A DNA stretch of 64,000 nucleotides from Candidatus Aminicenantota bacterium (GTDB taxonomy: Bacteria; Acidobacteriota; Aminicenantia; Aminicenantales; Aminicenantaceae), in NCBI GenBank assembly GCA_016783445.1, contig JADHWO010000005.1:1-64000 (forward strand). The letters run 5' to 3'. How positions within the stretch are numbered: position 1 is the stretch's first letter; the number at the start of each line of letters is the position of its first letter. Below the pieces are notes generated by a model. That model ran no database searches. It worked only from the letters and a program-made list of their open reading frames with translations, and had not been told where the DNA came from. Made by a program: the position numbers and the translations under genes. Shown one piece after another: positions 45,101 to 53,033 of this stretch.

Positions 45101-45191
45101 CCCCATGGATATATTTGTATCCAAGACGCCTTAGCTGCTCAATGGCGGGCTTTTCGGATAATGTGTCTTCGTTGAATTTTTCCCCTGACAT
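42141..45191 (-). CDS. hsdR: Type I restriction enzyme R subunit
   Basis: A 1016-residue restriction and translocation subunit. Order: N-terminal nuclease domain with VVIECKSQVAK, a helicase with Walker A GIIWHWQGSGKSLIML (near residue 320), DEAHRTQYGFYA (near 424) and TGTPLDKRDRN, motif VI region LLQAVARTNRPY, and a helical C-terminal domain. It cleaves unmethylated DNA after ATP-driven translocation. The reading frame is intact. It lies 13 bases after hsdS. Confidence 0.96.
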   Translation of the reverse strand: MSGEKFNEDTLSEKPAIEQLRRLGYKYIHGDQFDPDLKDDCERKSRRDVILEERLKKALAKINPHLTEDSIIKAIQRITHIQAENTLEANRIFHNCIISGISVDQDIGARRQKQTVNFIDFENIENNEFLVVNQFWVRKHKTTDRPDIVIFINGLPLVVIECKSQVAKRTGVLKAQEQLIRYQEEIPQLFRTNEIIIDCNLFGAKYGCIDVSAGHYHEWKDPGNNKFPNMAEHLSVKEMLEMGLIDEEDIIDHPPMQEVLLAGLLRKPNLLDIIQNFIVFDYSKEEHKVVKKICRYQQYSAVNKIVRCVKSGPDKRGIIWHWQGSGKSLIMLFSALELRREQEKLKNPIILIVTDRKKLNRQINETFINCGFPNPIQAEMMAHPELFGLLTVGIGITVMTTVQKFRKLLAKPLSEAENIIILTDEAHRTQYGFYALNLRKAFPNASFFAFTGTPLDKRDRNTYRHFSPPGKKYLDRYDMRQSLEDEATVPIKYESRLANLQVVGASIDRLLKELFPEKTTKELAEIKRRYATVDTILSAPRRIERIAIDIVNHYGEKIEPNGFKAQIVASERKTADMYKKALDRLIDPSWSTVVMTVNNDDPKEWKDKYRRTAQEEDRITGKDVFLNPSNPLKFLIVCDKLLTGFDAPIEQVMYLDQRLKEHTLLQAVARTNRPYPRKNFGLVVDYVGVGKDLAKALAIFDSEDLVGLFSVDDWHREISSLEETHQKAMQLFKTVDQEANPAEVLQHCLEILKPEDVRSKFEVLFREFAKSMDMLMPDPTVEPFMDDFKFLGMVREGARNLYRDERLSLENCSRKVEKLIHAHIVDTGIEKILEPIEITAPDFEEKLDIKVSTRAKASHIEQAIRETIHSKVGEDPHFYESLEEKLEAIIEEDSQRRKDEAELLKDLVILSKQEKGREVLAKEKGLTLDEFAFYGLLESFRDELFGEKDEKRCLLTKEIVEIIKNKRVIDWCEKEDIQKEMRREIKDRLREIGFHDRKLDFFTREIMELARARLKD

Positions 45192-45204
45192 TCAACCAGT
45201 CCCT

Positions 45205-46479
45205 TTATATTTTTACCCTGATTTTACCAGTTAACAAAACCTGCATCAAACCTTTCTTTATATTCTCTATTTTTTCTTTTTGCACTATTTCCTTCTCTAC
45301 TTCTTCATCCACAGATTTTAATATCTCTGCAATCTTTTTTTGTTCGGGAAGAGTTGGGAGTGGAACCTTTATTCTTGAAAGTGATGACGCATTAACTCCC
45401 CCCTGGGCACTACCCCCAATCTTCTCCTCTATTTGTTTCCAGTAAATAAAAGAATTAAAAACAAGGTAAAGAAAATTTGGGTTTATTCTTTCTTTGGTTA
45501 CTACTCTAATAAGATAGGACGCAAAGACCGCTTCTGGACATTTTTTTATAATGTAACTTTTTCCTGTAGTTGCACCTGTTCTTGCAAATAAAATATCTCC
45601 TGACTTAAGAATGTATTTCTCTTTTATTGAATTCGGACAATTACAAAATGGAACACTTTCCCAGTTCACTCTTCCATCGTGAATATCTGATATTCGTAAA
45701 AATTTCGGTCCAATTGGCTTTTCAGTCGCACTCTCAGTATAACCATATTCAGGCCTTTCACATACATCTTCAACTTTATCAACTTCCCAATCTACAGGAA
45801 TTTCGCCTATTTCTGTATTTTTGAATTTTTTATGTCCTATTCCGTGAGTAAGCAATTCCTGCATCAGGCCTTTTTTAAGCATCTTTGTTTTTCCAATGAT
45901 CTCTTGCTTTTTGTCAATTGCTTCATCGACAGATAATAAAATTTCCGCAATCCTTTTTTGTTCAGGTAGAGGAGGAATAGGAATTTTCAATTCTCGTATA
46001 TTCTTTTTCGATACTTCATTAAAAGTACTACCGCTTCCGAGTCTTTGAATTTCTTTGCGCATATATTTAATTCTATAAAACACAAACCAATTGTAGATTT
46101 CATCCCTACAAATCAAACTCGCAAAACCCTGATTTGTTGCCATCGGTTTTGAATTTATTGCACATTCTCCTATAGTTGCTCGGCTTGTTAGAAGAATACT
46201 ACCAACAGGCAAAATTCTAGCTGCACAATTTGACAATCCTTTCTCAGTAATAGCTTTCTCTGTATCAGAAATAATATTTCCTTTGAGTTTGGTTATATCG
46301 GTGGGGATTGCCCAATGAATATCACCGTTCCAAAATTCCTTTACAATAGTAGAAGGAGTACTTCCCCCTACAACTTCACAAGTATCCCTAATTTTTGCTA
46401 CTTCCCAATCTACAGGAATTTTACCTATTTCTGTTTTTTTGAATTTATATTCGGTTCGTAGACTCTCTACCCGTCCCAT
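45205..46479 (-). CDS. hsdS: Type I restriction-modification specificity subunit
   Basis: About 424 residues with two target-recognition domains in the usual tandem: each begins near TEIGKIPVDWEV or TEIGEIPVDWEV and ends in a coiled-coil spacer with PPLPEQKRIAEILLSVDEAID and PTLPEQKKIAEILKSVDEEV. The two spacers are internal repeats. The DNA site read cannot be predicted. ATG at 46479 has an AGAGAG-rich ribosome site; a TTG at 46506 overlapping the preceding gene is possible. Confidence 0.94.
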   Translation of the reverse strand: MGRVESLRTEYKFKKTEIGKIPVDWEVAKIRDTCEVVGGSTPSTIVKEFWNGDIHWAIPTDITKLKGNIISDTEKAITEKGLSNCAARILPVGSILLTSRATIGECAINSKPMATNQGFASLICRDEIYNWFVFYRIKYMRKEIQRLGSGSTFNEVSKKNIRELKIPIPPLPEQKRIAEILLSVDEAIDKKQEIIGKTKMLKKGLMQELLTHGIGHKKFKNTEIGEIPVDWEVDKVEDVCERPEYGYTESATEKPIGPKFLRISDIHDGRVNWESVPFCNCPNSIKEKYILKSGDILFARTGATTGKSYIIKKCPEAVFASYLIRVVTKERINPNFLYLVFNSFIYWKQIEEKIGGSAQGGVNASSLSRIKVPLPTLPEQKKIAEILKSVDEEVEKEIVQKEKIENIKKGLMQVLLTGKIRVKI

Positions 46480-46489
46480 CTTTTTCTCT

Positions 46490-47536
46490 CTATTTCTCTC
46501 CACCAATTCTTAACACTTTAGCAATAAATTTCTGGAATTCCTCTTCATACATATCTGGGCTTATTCCTTCACCTGGTACAGCAGGCAAATCCAGACCACT
46601 CTTTGAAAATTCAAGGCTTATAGTTTCCATAGCTTCGCGCAGCTTAGAACTTCGCAGATAATCTGAAACAACTTGTTCAACTTCATTTAGGATATCCCTG
46701 ACTTTATTCAATGCAGAAAACAGCGAAATCCAATCAAGCCACACAGGCAATTTTTGTTCATCTGAGTCCGCTCCTAAAAGAAACTCTCCCCATTTTTTTT
46801 GAGATAGCCAGTATTCGATTTTTCGCTTCCCTTTGATTCTGGTCATTACTAATCCAGAATCTGAAAGCTCAATTAAGGCATCCTGCACAGCCCTTACAGA
46901 AATTCCGATTGCGTCAGCCACTTCAGCAGGATGGCCAGCTTCATGAGTAAGAAGATAAAGGATGCATTCTGAGCGGGAACCTATCCCAAAAAGGGCCCTA
47001 AGTAAAAACCGCATATTGTTTCTTGCTGCAACAGATACAGGCCTTGACATTTTTCGTAATGAAAAATTTTCCCGTAAGAATCCATACTTATTAAATGGTT
47101 CTGATATTTCTCCAGGTCTGGGGAAAAGCTCTCCTTCCCTGGTAGTAAACAGCATTTCTTCCTTAACTCTTGAATCAGATGCTTTCAATCCAGCTAATGC
47201 CTGCCATTTTCTTCTGTAGGACTTGGCCTCCTGGGATAAAAAATAAGCAACCGCACTCATCAGACGTTGTGTTTTCTCATCTTTACTTTTTACTATCCCC
47301 CGAAGGCGCTGAATATCTATCCATCTTCCATTAACCACCAGCCAATCCAAAATCTCATCAAAAAGACGGGGCTCATATCTACTTATTTCAATCGAGAATA
47401 GGAGAAGAGCTTCAGGATCGATAACCCATTCGTCCTCAGATCTTGCACCACCGGCAACTCCCAAAGAAGACCACTGCCTCCAAAGAAAATTTAAAATATT
47501 CTCTAAGAAAAAATGCTTAAATTCTTTCTGCGACAT
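46490..47536 (-). CDS. Winged-helix protein paired with a nucleotidyltransferase, island gene
   Basis: A 348-residue protein I do not recognise by name. Residues 187-246 (SRSECILYLLTHEAGHPAEV ... GISVRAVQDALIELSDSGLV ... GKRKIEYWLS) form a MarR/ArsR-like winged helix-turn-helix; the flanking 180 and 100 residues are helical with no clear motif. It overlaps the nucleotidyltransferase gene by 20 bases and the possible TTG start of hsdS by 17, so it is tightly coupled within hsdM-NTase-wHTH-hsdS. The pairing recalls AbiEi/AbiEii-type toxin-antitoxin or abortive-infection modules, with the winged-helix partner as candidate antitoxin/regulator. That reading is inference. Confidence 0.65.
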   Translation of the reverse strand: MSQKEFKHFFLENILNFLWRQWSSLGVAGGARSEDEWVIDPEALLLFSIEISRYEPRLFDEILDWLVVNGRWIDIQRLRGIVKSKDEKTQRLMSAVAYFLSQEAKSYRRKWQALAGLKASDSRVKEEMLFTTREGELFPRPGEISEPFNKYGFLRENFSLRKMSRPVSVAARNNMRFLLRALFGIGSRSECILYLLTHEAGHPAEVADAIGISVRAVQDALIELSDSGLVMTRIKGKRKIEYWLSQKKWGEFLLGADSDEQKLPVWLDWISLFSALNKVRDILNEVEQVVSDYLRSSKLREAMETISLEFSKSGLDLPAVPGEGISPDMYEEEFQKFIAKVLRIGGEK

Positions 47537-48119
47537 CTTTATATCCTATTTTTGAAAGGAACTCCTTAAGGACTTCTTTATACGGATCCGAAGGATCATG
47601 GGTCATGCTCCAGCGTGCTGCATCTTCCAGTTCTTGTGCTGAAGGTTGTAGGCTCATTAAGTCGTCAAAATGGACATCAGGCCGGCCTCGATCAACGGCG
47701 GCAAAAAGCTTAAAATGAATCTGGTCATAGCGGCCTAGAAAATGAATGATAAGACTTCTTCCATAAATACGGGTCTCTACTCTCTTCATAAGTCCCTCAG
47801 GCAAGCCAAAATCTAAAACCGATGCATGGTCTGTGTTAAGCCAATTCTCCGGCAGATTAAAATCTCTCTGCACTCTTTTGGCTGCTGCCATAATTGCAGG
47901 ATTTAGAGGACTCACTTTTGTTAATAAAGCCGCACCATTTTTATCTCTCTCAACAAACGCAACAACATCCATATCTTTAGTAATACGCTGGACACAGCCG
48001 ATCACGTTTAAAGCAGCACCTCCACATACAACCATTTCAATTCGTCCTGTTCCCTCTACATCAAGCTGTTCAGAAAGTGCCATCAGAACAGTTTCTATTT
48101 CTTTTTTCCCTTTAAACAT
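47517..48119 (-). CDS. DUF6036/AbiEii-like nucleotidyltransferase, island gene
   Basis: A 200-residue predicted nucleotidyltransferase of the polymerase-beta fold. EMVVCGGAALNVIGCVQRITKDMDVV carries the GG (33-34) and two acidic residues (Asp49, Asp51) expected of the metal site; a third acid later is not certain. Similar proteins are classed as DUF6036 or AbiEii/AbiGii toxins, which transfer nucleotides to RNA. It lies two bases after hsdM and overlaps the winged-helix gene by 20 bases. Confidence 0.72.
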   Translation of the reverse strand: MFKGKKEIETVLMALSEQLDVEGTGRIEMVVCGGAALNVIGCVQRITKDMDVVAFVERDKNGAALLTKVSPLNPAIMAAAKRVQRDFNLPENWLNTDHASVLDFGLPEGLMKRVETRIYGRSLIIHFLGRYDQIHFKLFAAVDRGRPDVHFDDLMSLQPSAQELEDAARWSMTHDPSDPYKEVLKEFLSKIGYKDVAERI

Positions 48120-48121
48120 GG

Positions 48122-49609
48122 TTATGCCTTAAAATTTAGCTCTCTCAAATAATTAAGAACTTTATCCTCTGTTTTCTTGAATCCTTTCTTTAACTCATTC
48201 AATTCATTTATGGTTTTCTGGATATCGATTTTTTCCTCTTCTTCTGTAGTATCAATATAACGGGTTATATTAAGATTGAAATCATTTTGCTGAATTTCAT
48301 TCACAGATACAGGACGACAATATTTCTCAATCGTCTGGTATTCTCTGAATGCTAAGACCATCTTTTCAATATCTTCATCCCGTAATTTATTCTGCTTCTT
48401 CCCTTCTTGATAATCACCAGCACCATAAAGAAAGAACACTTTTCCTTTTCTTTCTTTGGACTTATTTTTATTCAAGATGAACAAGCAGGCTGGAATGCCA
48501 GTTCCATAAAACAATTTTGGCGGCAATCCTATAATAGCTTCAAGCATATCTTCTCCGATTATCCCTCTTCTTATTCTCTCTTCTGCTCCTCCTCGGAACA
48601 ATGCGCCATGCGGTAGAACAACTCCGACTTTTCCGTTTGCATGGATAGTAGCAAGCATGTGCTGGACAAAGGCAAAATCGGCATATCCTTTCGGAGGAAT
48701 GCCGAACCGGAATCTACTATAAGGGTCATTCTGAGCATTTTCATATCCCCAATTCTTTAAAGAAAAGGGTGGATTAGCAATGACAGTATCAAATTGCATC
48801 AATTTCCCATGAGATAGCAATTGAGGATCCCGTAAAGTATCGCATCTTTTGATTTGAGCGCTTTTTAAGCCGTGAAGGAGCAGATTCATCTTACAAATCG
48901 CCCATGTTCCTACATTTATTTCATGCCCATAAAGCGAAATATTTTTAGGATTTTGTTTGTTTTCTTTTAAATACTGAACAGATTGAATCAACATGCCGCC
49001 TGAGCCGCAGGCAGGATCACAGATTCTCATCCCCTCTTTTGGATCTAAAATTTTAACTAATAACTCGACAACCTCCTTAGGCGTATAAAATTCTCCTCCT
49101 TTTTTCCCGGCACTTGAAGCGAATTGAGCTATAAGATATTCATAGGCATCACCCAGGATATCCGGCTTTTCTAAATCCCTATTGCCCAGTCTGATTTTAG
49201 AGAAATGGTTAATCAATTGAGAAAGAATATGATCAGGCAATCTGTCTTTATCATTAAAATCAACAGCAGACAGCACCCCTTCTAAACTTTCTGGATTTTC
49301 TTCTTCCAATAAGTCGTTGGCCTTGTTAATAGCCTCACCAATATTATGTGTTAATGATTTGAGATGATTCCATGCAGCTTTTTTTGGGACAAAAAAATCG
49401 TGATAATCCCGATCTTCATATGCAATCTTCTTATCGCCGGTTTCTCTTACTATTTTCTCCGCTTCCTCTTTAAAAACATCGGAGATTCTTTTCAAGAAAA
49501 GAAGGCCAAAAATATAATTCTTATAGTCTGCTGCATCAATATGGCCTCTTAAAATATCCGCAGATTTCCAAAGATGGGTTTTTAATACTTCCAAATTAAG
49601 TTTTTCCAT
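48122..49609 (-). CDS. hsdM: Type I restriction-modification methylase subunit
   Basis: A 495-residue adenine N6-methyltransferase. After a helical N-terminal domain (VLKTHLWKSADILRGHIDAADYKNYI), motif I DPACGSGGMLIQSV is near residue 198 and the catalytic NPPFSLKNW near 278. EEFYTPKEVVELLVKI-type and KKGGEFYTPKEV segments fit class M.I proteins. First gene of the operon, so methylation can be made before restriction. A good promoter is 50 bases upstream. Confidence 0.96.
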   Translation of the reverse strand: MEKLNLEVLKTHLWKSADILRGHIDAADYKNYIFGLLFLKRISDVFKEEAEKIVRETGDKKIAYEDRDYHDFFVPKKAAWNHLKSLTHNIGEAINKANDLLEEENPESLEGVLSAVDFNDKDRLPDHILSQLINHFSKIRLGNRDLEKPDILGDAYEYLIAQFASSAGKKGGEFYTPKEVVELLVKILDPKEGMRICDPACGSGGMLIQSVQYLKENKQNPKNISLYGHEINVGTWAICKMNLLLHGLKSAQIKRCDTLRDPQLLSHGKLMQFDTVIANPPFSLKNWGYENAQNDPYSRFRFGIPPKGYADFAFVQHMLATIHANGKVGVVLPHGALFRGGAEERIRRGIIGEDMLEAIIGLPPKLFYGTGIPACLFILNKNKSKERKGKVFFLYGAGDYQEGKKQNKLRDEDIEKMVLAFREYQTIEKYCRPVSVNEIQQNDFNLNITRYIDTTEEEEKIDIQKTINELNELKKGFKKTEDKVLNYLRELNFKA

Positions 49610-49659
49610 AACCTCAAACCTTTTTGATACTATTCAGCTTATTTATTAAACTCTGTGAA

Positions 49660-49688
49660 AGAATATATAATAAATATATAATTGTCAA
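49660..49688 (-). promoter_or_regulatory. Predicted promoter of the hsd operon
   Basis: On the minus strand TTGACA (49688-49683), a 17-base spacer and TATTCT (49665-49660), ending about 50 bases before the hsdM ATG. Confidence 0.65.
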
Positions 49689-49707
49689 GTATTTTATTTA
49701 AATTTAT

Positions 49708-49738
49708 AGTTTATCTACAATTATTATAGAGTTAAACT
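49708..49738. promoter_or_regulatory. Imperfect palindrome upstream of the hsd promoter
   Basis: AGTTTA (49708-49713) and TAAACT (49733-49738) flank an AT-rich centre just upstream of the hsdM promoter and right after the radC stop. It could be a regulator site or a radC terminator; I cannot tell which. Confidence 0.3.
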
Positions 49739-49753
49739 ACATAAATTATGAAA

Positions 49754-50440
49754 TTAAACTGTGTCAAATAACCCTTTGCTTTTCAAGCTGATATGTCCTT
49801 GAGAAGTAATTACAATGTGATCTAAGGGAGTTATGTCAACGGCTTTGCATGCTGAAATAAGCCTCTTGGTTATATCAATATCAAACTGGCTTGGTTTCCT
49901 GCTTCCAGAAGGATGATTATGTACAAAAATGACTGCAGTCGCATCTTTATTTATTGCGCTTTTTATTACTTCTCTGGGATAAATGGGAGCTTGATCTACA
50001 GTACCTCTGACAATAGTTTCAACTTCCAAGATTCTATTAGATCTGTCCAAATAAACAACTTTGAAAAACTCTTCTTTTAGATCTCTCATAGATAAAGAAA
50101 GATAATCCAGAACATCTTTATCATTTTCTATATATTCCTTCCCTGCTATCTTTTCTTTAAGCTGACGTTTAGTGATTTCTATGGCAGCCAAAAGCTGAGC
50201 TATTTTTGCACAACCTAAACCTTTAATTTTCTCCAGATCTGATTTTTTTGCACTCAGCAATCCTCTCAGGCCCCCAAAATACTCTATCAGGTCTCTTGCT
50301 AAGGATACTGCATCTTTTCCTTTTGTGCCGGAACACAATAAAATCGCAATCAATCCGGCATCAGAAACATAATCAGGGCCTTTCTCTAAAAACAATTCTC
50401 TCGGCCTCTCATATTTCGGCCAAAATTTTATAGATCTCAT
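49754..50440 (-). CDS. radC: RadC/JAB-domain protein
   Basis: About 228 residues from the ATG at 50440, which has GGAAAAG upstream; an ATG at 50464 is also in frame. An N-terminal helix-hairpin-helix region (KIKGLGCAKIAQLLAAIE) precedes the JAB/MPN-like domain with VIFVHNHPSGSRKPSQFDIDITKRL, the metal site. Despite its old name, RadC is not a proven repair protein and is frequent on mobile elements. It lies at the right edge of the island, before the inverted repeat at 50483-50596. Confidence 0.9.
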   Translation of the reverse strand: MRSIKFWPKYERPRELFLEKGPDYVSDAGLIAILLCSGTKGKDAVSLARDLIEYFGGLRGLLSAKKSDLEKIKGLGCAKIAQLLAAIEITKRQLKEKIAGKEYIENDKDVLDYLSLSMRDLKEEFFKVVYLDRSNRILEVETIVRGTVDQAPIYPREVIKSAINKDATAVIFVHNHPSGSRKPSQFDIDITKRLISACKAVDITPLDHIVITSQGHISLKSKGLFDTV

Positions 50441-50482
50441 TTTCTTTTCCTTTTCGGTAATCATTATTTACTCTTCAAGAAT

Positions 50483-50596
50483 GACGCCAAAATATAAATA
50501 AATTCTCTTAGGTTTTGAATTGTCCTGTTTTTAATTAGTTCCATATAAGTCTGGAGCATTCAATTGAAATTTTAAATTTAAATAAATTTTGGCGTC
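50483..50596. repeat. Inverted repeat pair at the right end of the island
   Basis: GACGCCAAAAT (50483-50493) and ATTTTGGCGTC (50586-50596) are exact reverse complements, and pairing continues imperfectly inward for about another 10 AT bases. The 92 bases between contain no gene. The pair ends 51 bases before the right 131-bp repeat and could be a recombinase-site or end structure of the element. Confidence 0.55.
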
Positions 50597-50647
50597 GCAC
50601 GCTGCCAGGTATTCAGAAAAGATATTTTTTTCAGAGTGCTACTTCAT

Positions 50648-50778
50648 TATAATTTTTCCTGATGCAAGAAAAATCGTCTGAAGCCTTGTTCATACATACA
50701 AATCTGCTATAATTAAAAACCAATCATGCTTAAATTAAAAACTTTCTTAAAAGAAAAAATATATAAGAGCTTAAAAAA
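50648..50778 (+). repeat. 131-bp perfect direct repeat, right copy
   Basis: Identical to 39772-39902. This copy is part of the intact argS gene: promoter, leader and the first codons. Perfect identity over a noncoding and coding mix points to recent duplication or recent exchange. Confidence 0.97.
50686..50713 (+). promoter_or_regulatory. argS promoter
   Basis: TTGTTC (50686-50691), a 16-base spacer and TATAAT (50708-50713), 13 bases before the ATG at 50726, which implies a very short leader. Confidence 0.6.
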
Positions 50779-52663
50779 ACAATATCCTATTGAGCCATCA
50801 GAGCTTGGAATAAGCTACACTCCCCAGCAAAAAATGGGCGACCTGGCCCTGACTTTTCCTTTCCAGCTGGCAAAAAAAATGAAGAGGCAACCAAGGGAAC
50901 TTGCCCTGGAAATTTTTCCACATCTTTCCTCCATTGAGGGAGTAAAAAAAGTAGAAACAGCCGGGCCAGGTTATATCAACCTCTTTCTGGACAGAGATAA
51001 ATTCTTTTCTAACCAGCTTCATTCAATCGACCAGGCTTCTCTCTCCGCTGAAGAGAAAAAAATCATTATTGAACATACTAATATCAATCCTAACAAAGCT
51101 GCACACATAGGCCACCTCAGAAATGCCTGCCTCGGAGATACTCTTGGGCGCTGTCTGAAATATAAAGGAGAGAACGTCGAAATCCAGAATTACATAGATG
51201 ACACCGGGGTTCAGGTGGCGGATGTTATTTTTGGCTTTTTGGAAATGGAGAAAAAAAGCCTATCTCAGATTAAGGAAATCAAAGAAAAATTTGATTATTA
51301 CTGCTGGGACCTTTATGCAAGCGTCTCTTCCTACCTGGAGAGCCACCCCCAGGCAGAGAAAAGAAAATCAGAAATTCTGAAAAACATCGAAGAGCGGAAA
51401 AATCCTGAATTTGAAATAGCAAATTTTATATCCCGCCAGATTATCAAGGCTCATCTCCAGACCATGCGAAGAATCGGAGTCAGTTATGACCTGCTTCCCT
51501 GCGAAAGCAGCATTCTCCATCTTAAGTTCTGGGAGAAAGCCTTCTCACTTTTAAAAGAGAAAAAAGCTATTTTCCTAGCAGAAGATGGAGTAAACAAAGG
51601 CTGCTGGGTGATGGAGCCTGAGACTGAGTCAGAAAAGGAAAAAATTATAGTCCGATCTGACGGGACTGTCACATATGTTGGAAAGGATATTGCCTATCAA
51701 CTCTGGAAATTTGGACTATTGGAAAAAGATTTCTACTATGAACCATTTCTCAAAGAAGACAGTAAAACCATCTGGATAACTTCCTCCGCATCAAAGCAAA
51801 AATCTCCCCCATTTGGAAACGGAAGCCAGGTTTATAATGTCATAGATACGAGGCAGGCTTATCTGCAGAAAATTGTCGTTCAGGGCCTCAGATCCCTGAA
51901 ATTTCTTGCCGAGGCCGAAAAATCCATCCATTTCTCTTACGAGATGGTAGGCCTTTCTCCAAAAAGCCTAAAGGAGCTTAATCTAAGTCTCTCAGAAGAA
52001 GATAAAAAAAAGAACTTCCTTGAAGTCTCAGGGAGAAAAGGTTTGGGAGTAAAAGCAGATGATCTGCTGGACAGGCTCGAAGAAAAGGCTCTTGCTGAAG
52101 TGGAAAAAAGAAATCCTCAACTCCCCTCAAAGCTGAAAAAGGAAACTGCTCATAAGATCGCCTGTGGAGCACTCCGCTACTTCATGCTCAAATTCGCCCG
52201 AAATTCCCTTATCGTTTTTGATTTTGAAGAAGCCCTTAGCTTTGAGGGAGAAACCGGCCCTTATCTCCAGTATACCCTGGTCCGGATTAACAGCATCTTC
52301 CGCAAACTTGAAGAAAGAGAAGGCTTTAAAGAAAAGGATATTCAGGCACTTCTTTCTTCAGGAGAAATTGTTTTAGATGTGCTTTCTGAATCCGAGCAAG
52401 CCGATTTCTGGGACCTTGTTCTCTCTGCATCACAGTGTGAGGAAGAAGTCCTCCACTCTATCCGCTCTCTGGAATTCTCACACCTGGCTAAATTCTCTTT
52501 TAACCTCTGCCAGAAGTTTAACGCGTACTATCATCTTTACTCAATTCTGGCAGAAAAAAATAAAGAAGTGAAAAAGATCCGCATTCTAACCATTTATTAC
52601 ATCAAAGAAGTTCTAAAGCGCGCCCTCTCTCTTATGGGAATCCCGCAACCAGAATTGATGTAA
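50726..52663 (+). CDS. argS: Arginyl-tRNA synthetase
   Basis: A 645-residue class I synthetase charging tRNA-Arg. The N-terminal additional domain, HIGHLRN signature (HTNINPNKAAHIGHLRNACLG, near residue 123) and C-terminal DALR anticodon domain (VRINSIFRKLEER and FNAYYHLYSIL) are present. The KMSKS position reads SGRKGLGVKADDLL, an atypical form that is common in ArgS. The protein is longer than usual by about 60 residues, mostly in inserts of the catalytic domain. Its first 18 codons are duplicated at 39850. It is the gene the island was inserted in front of. Confidence 0.96.
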   Translation: MLKLKTFLKEKIYKSLKKQYPIEPSELGISYTPQQKMGDLALTFPFQLAKKMKRQPRELALEIFPHLSSIEGVKKVETAGPGYINLFLDRDKFFSNQLHSIDQASLSAEEKKIIIEHTNINPNKAAHIGHLRNACLGDTLGRCLKYKGENVEIQNYIDDTGVQVADVIFGFLEMEKKSLSQIKEIKEKFDYYCWDLYASVSSYLESHPQAEKRKSEILKNIEERKNPEFEIANFISRQIIKAHLQTMRRIGVSYDLLPCESSILHLKFWEKAFSLLKEKKAIFLAEDGVNKGCWVMEPETESEKEKIIVRSDGTVTYVGKDIAYQLWKFGLLEKDFYYEPFLKEDSKTIWITSSASKQKSPPFGNGSQVYNVIDTRQAYLQKIVVQGLRSLKFLAEAEKSIHFSYEMVGLSPKSLKELNLSLSEEDKKKNFLEVSGRKGLGVKADDLLDRLEEKALAEVEKRNPQLPSKLKKETAHKIACGALRYFMLKFARNSLIVFDFEEALSFEGETGPYLQYTLVRINSIFRKLEEREGFKEKDIQALLSSGEIVLDVLSESEQADFWDLVLSASQCEEEVLHSIRSLEFSHLAKFSFNLCQKFNAYYHLYSILAEKNKEVKKIRILTIYYIKEVLKRALSLMGIPQPELM

Positions 52664-52717
52664 AAGAGTTAGTATTAAATGAAGCAGATTACGCAGGGAT
52701 TTGATTTATTGGTTATC

Positions 52718-52971
52718 TTCCATTTTGTGCGGGTAATAAAAAGAAAGTATTCGGGGACGGTCTCGCTCCCGTTCAGATTTTTTACGCCATCCCTTCATCG
52801 CTCTTCTCGGCGGCTGCGTAACTCGCTCCGCTCAAACATACTCGCCGCCCGACTCTGTCGGATTTCCTCGAAGAGCAATTCAGGGAGGCTAAATCTTCAA
52901 AGGTCGCTTCATCCATCCCCGAACACTTTCTATTAATCTATCAAGACATGTTTTGCCCACACAAAATGGAA
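52718..52971 (+). repeat. Dispersed repeat with terminal inverted repeats, copy 3 (shortened)
   Basis: A 254-bp copy in the 370-base gap between argS and the ABC gene. Its outer ends are TTCCATTTTGTGCGGG (52718-52733) and the complement of CCCACACAAAATGGAA (52956-52971), 15 of 16 matching, and a second inner pair matches the copy-1 arms. About 100-150 interior bases of copies 1 and 2 are missing, replaced by a short stretch at 52795-52830. The rest of the gap shows nothing else. Confidence 0.85.
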
Positions 52972-53033
52972 AAAAACCGATTTATTAAACCCATAAGGAA
53001 TAACCTAAAAGAAAAACAGGAGGACATAAAAAA

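Larger units (their letters stand above)
39903..50647. mobile_element. Putative inserted defence island bounded by 131-bp direct repeats
   Basis: The 10.7 kb between the repeat copies contains a GHKL ATPase, YgjP-like peptidase, hsdR, hsdS, a winged-helix gene, a nucleotidyltransferase, hsdM and radC. On both sides the chromosome (gcvT and argS) reads as if it were once adjacent and divergent. No integrase, transposase or tRNA is visible inside, so the mechanism of insertion is unknown. Confidence 0.7.
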
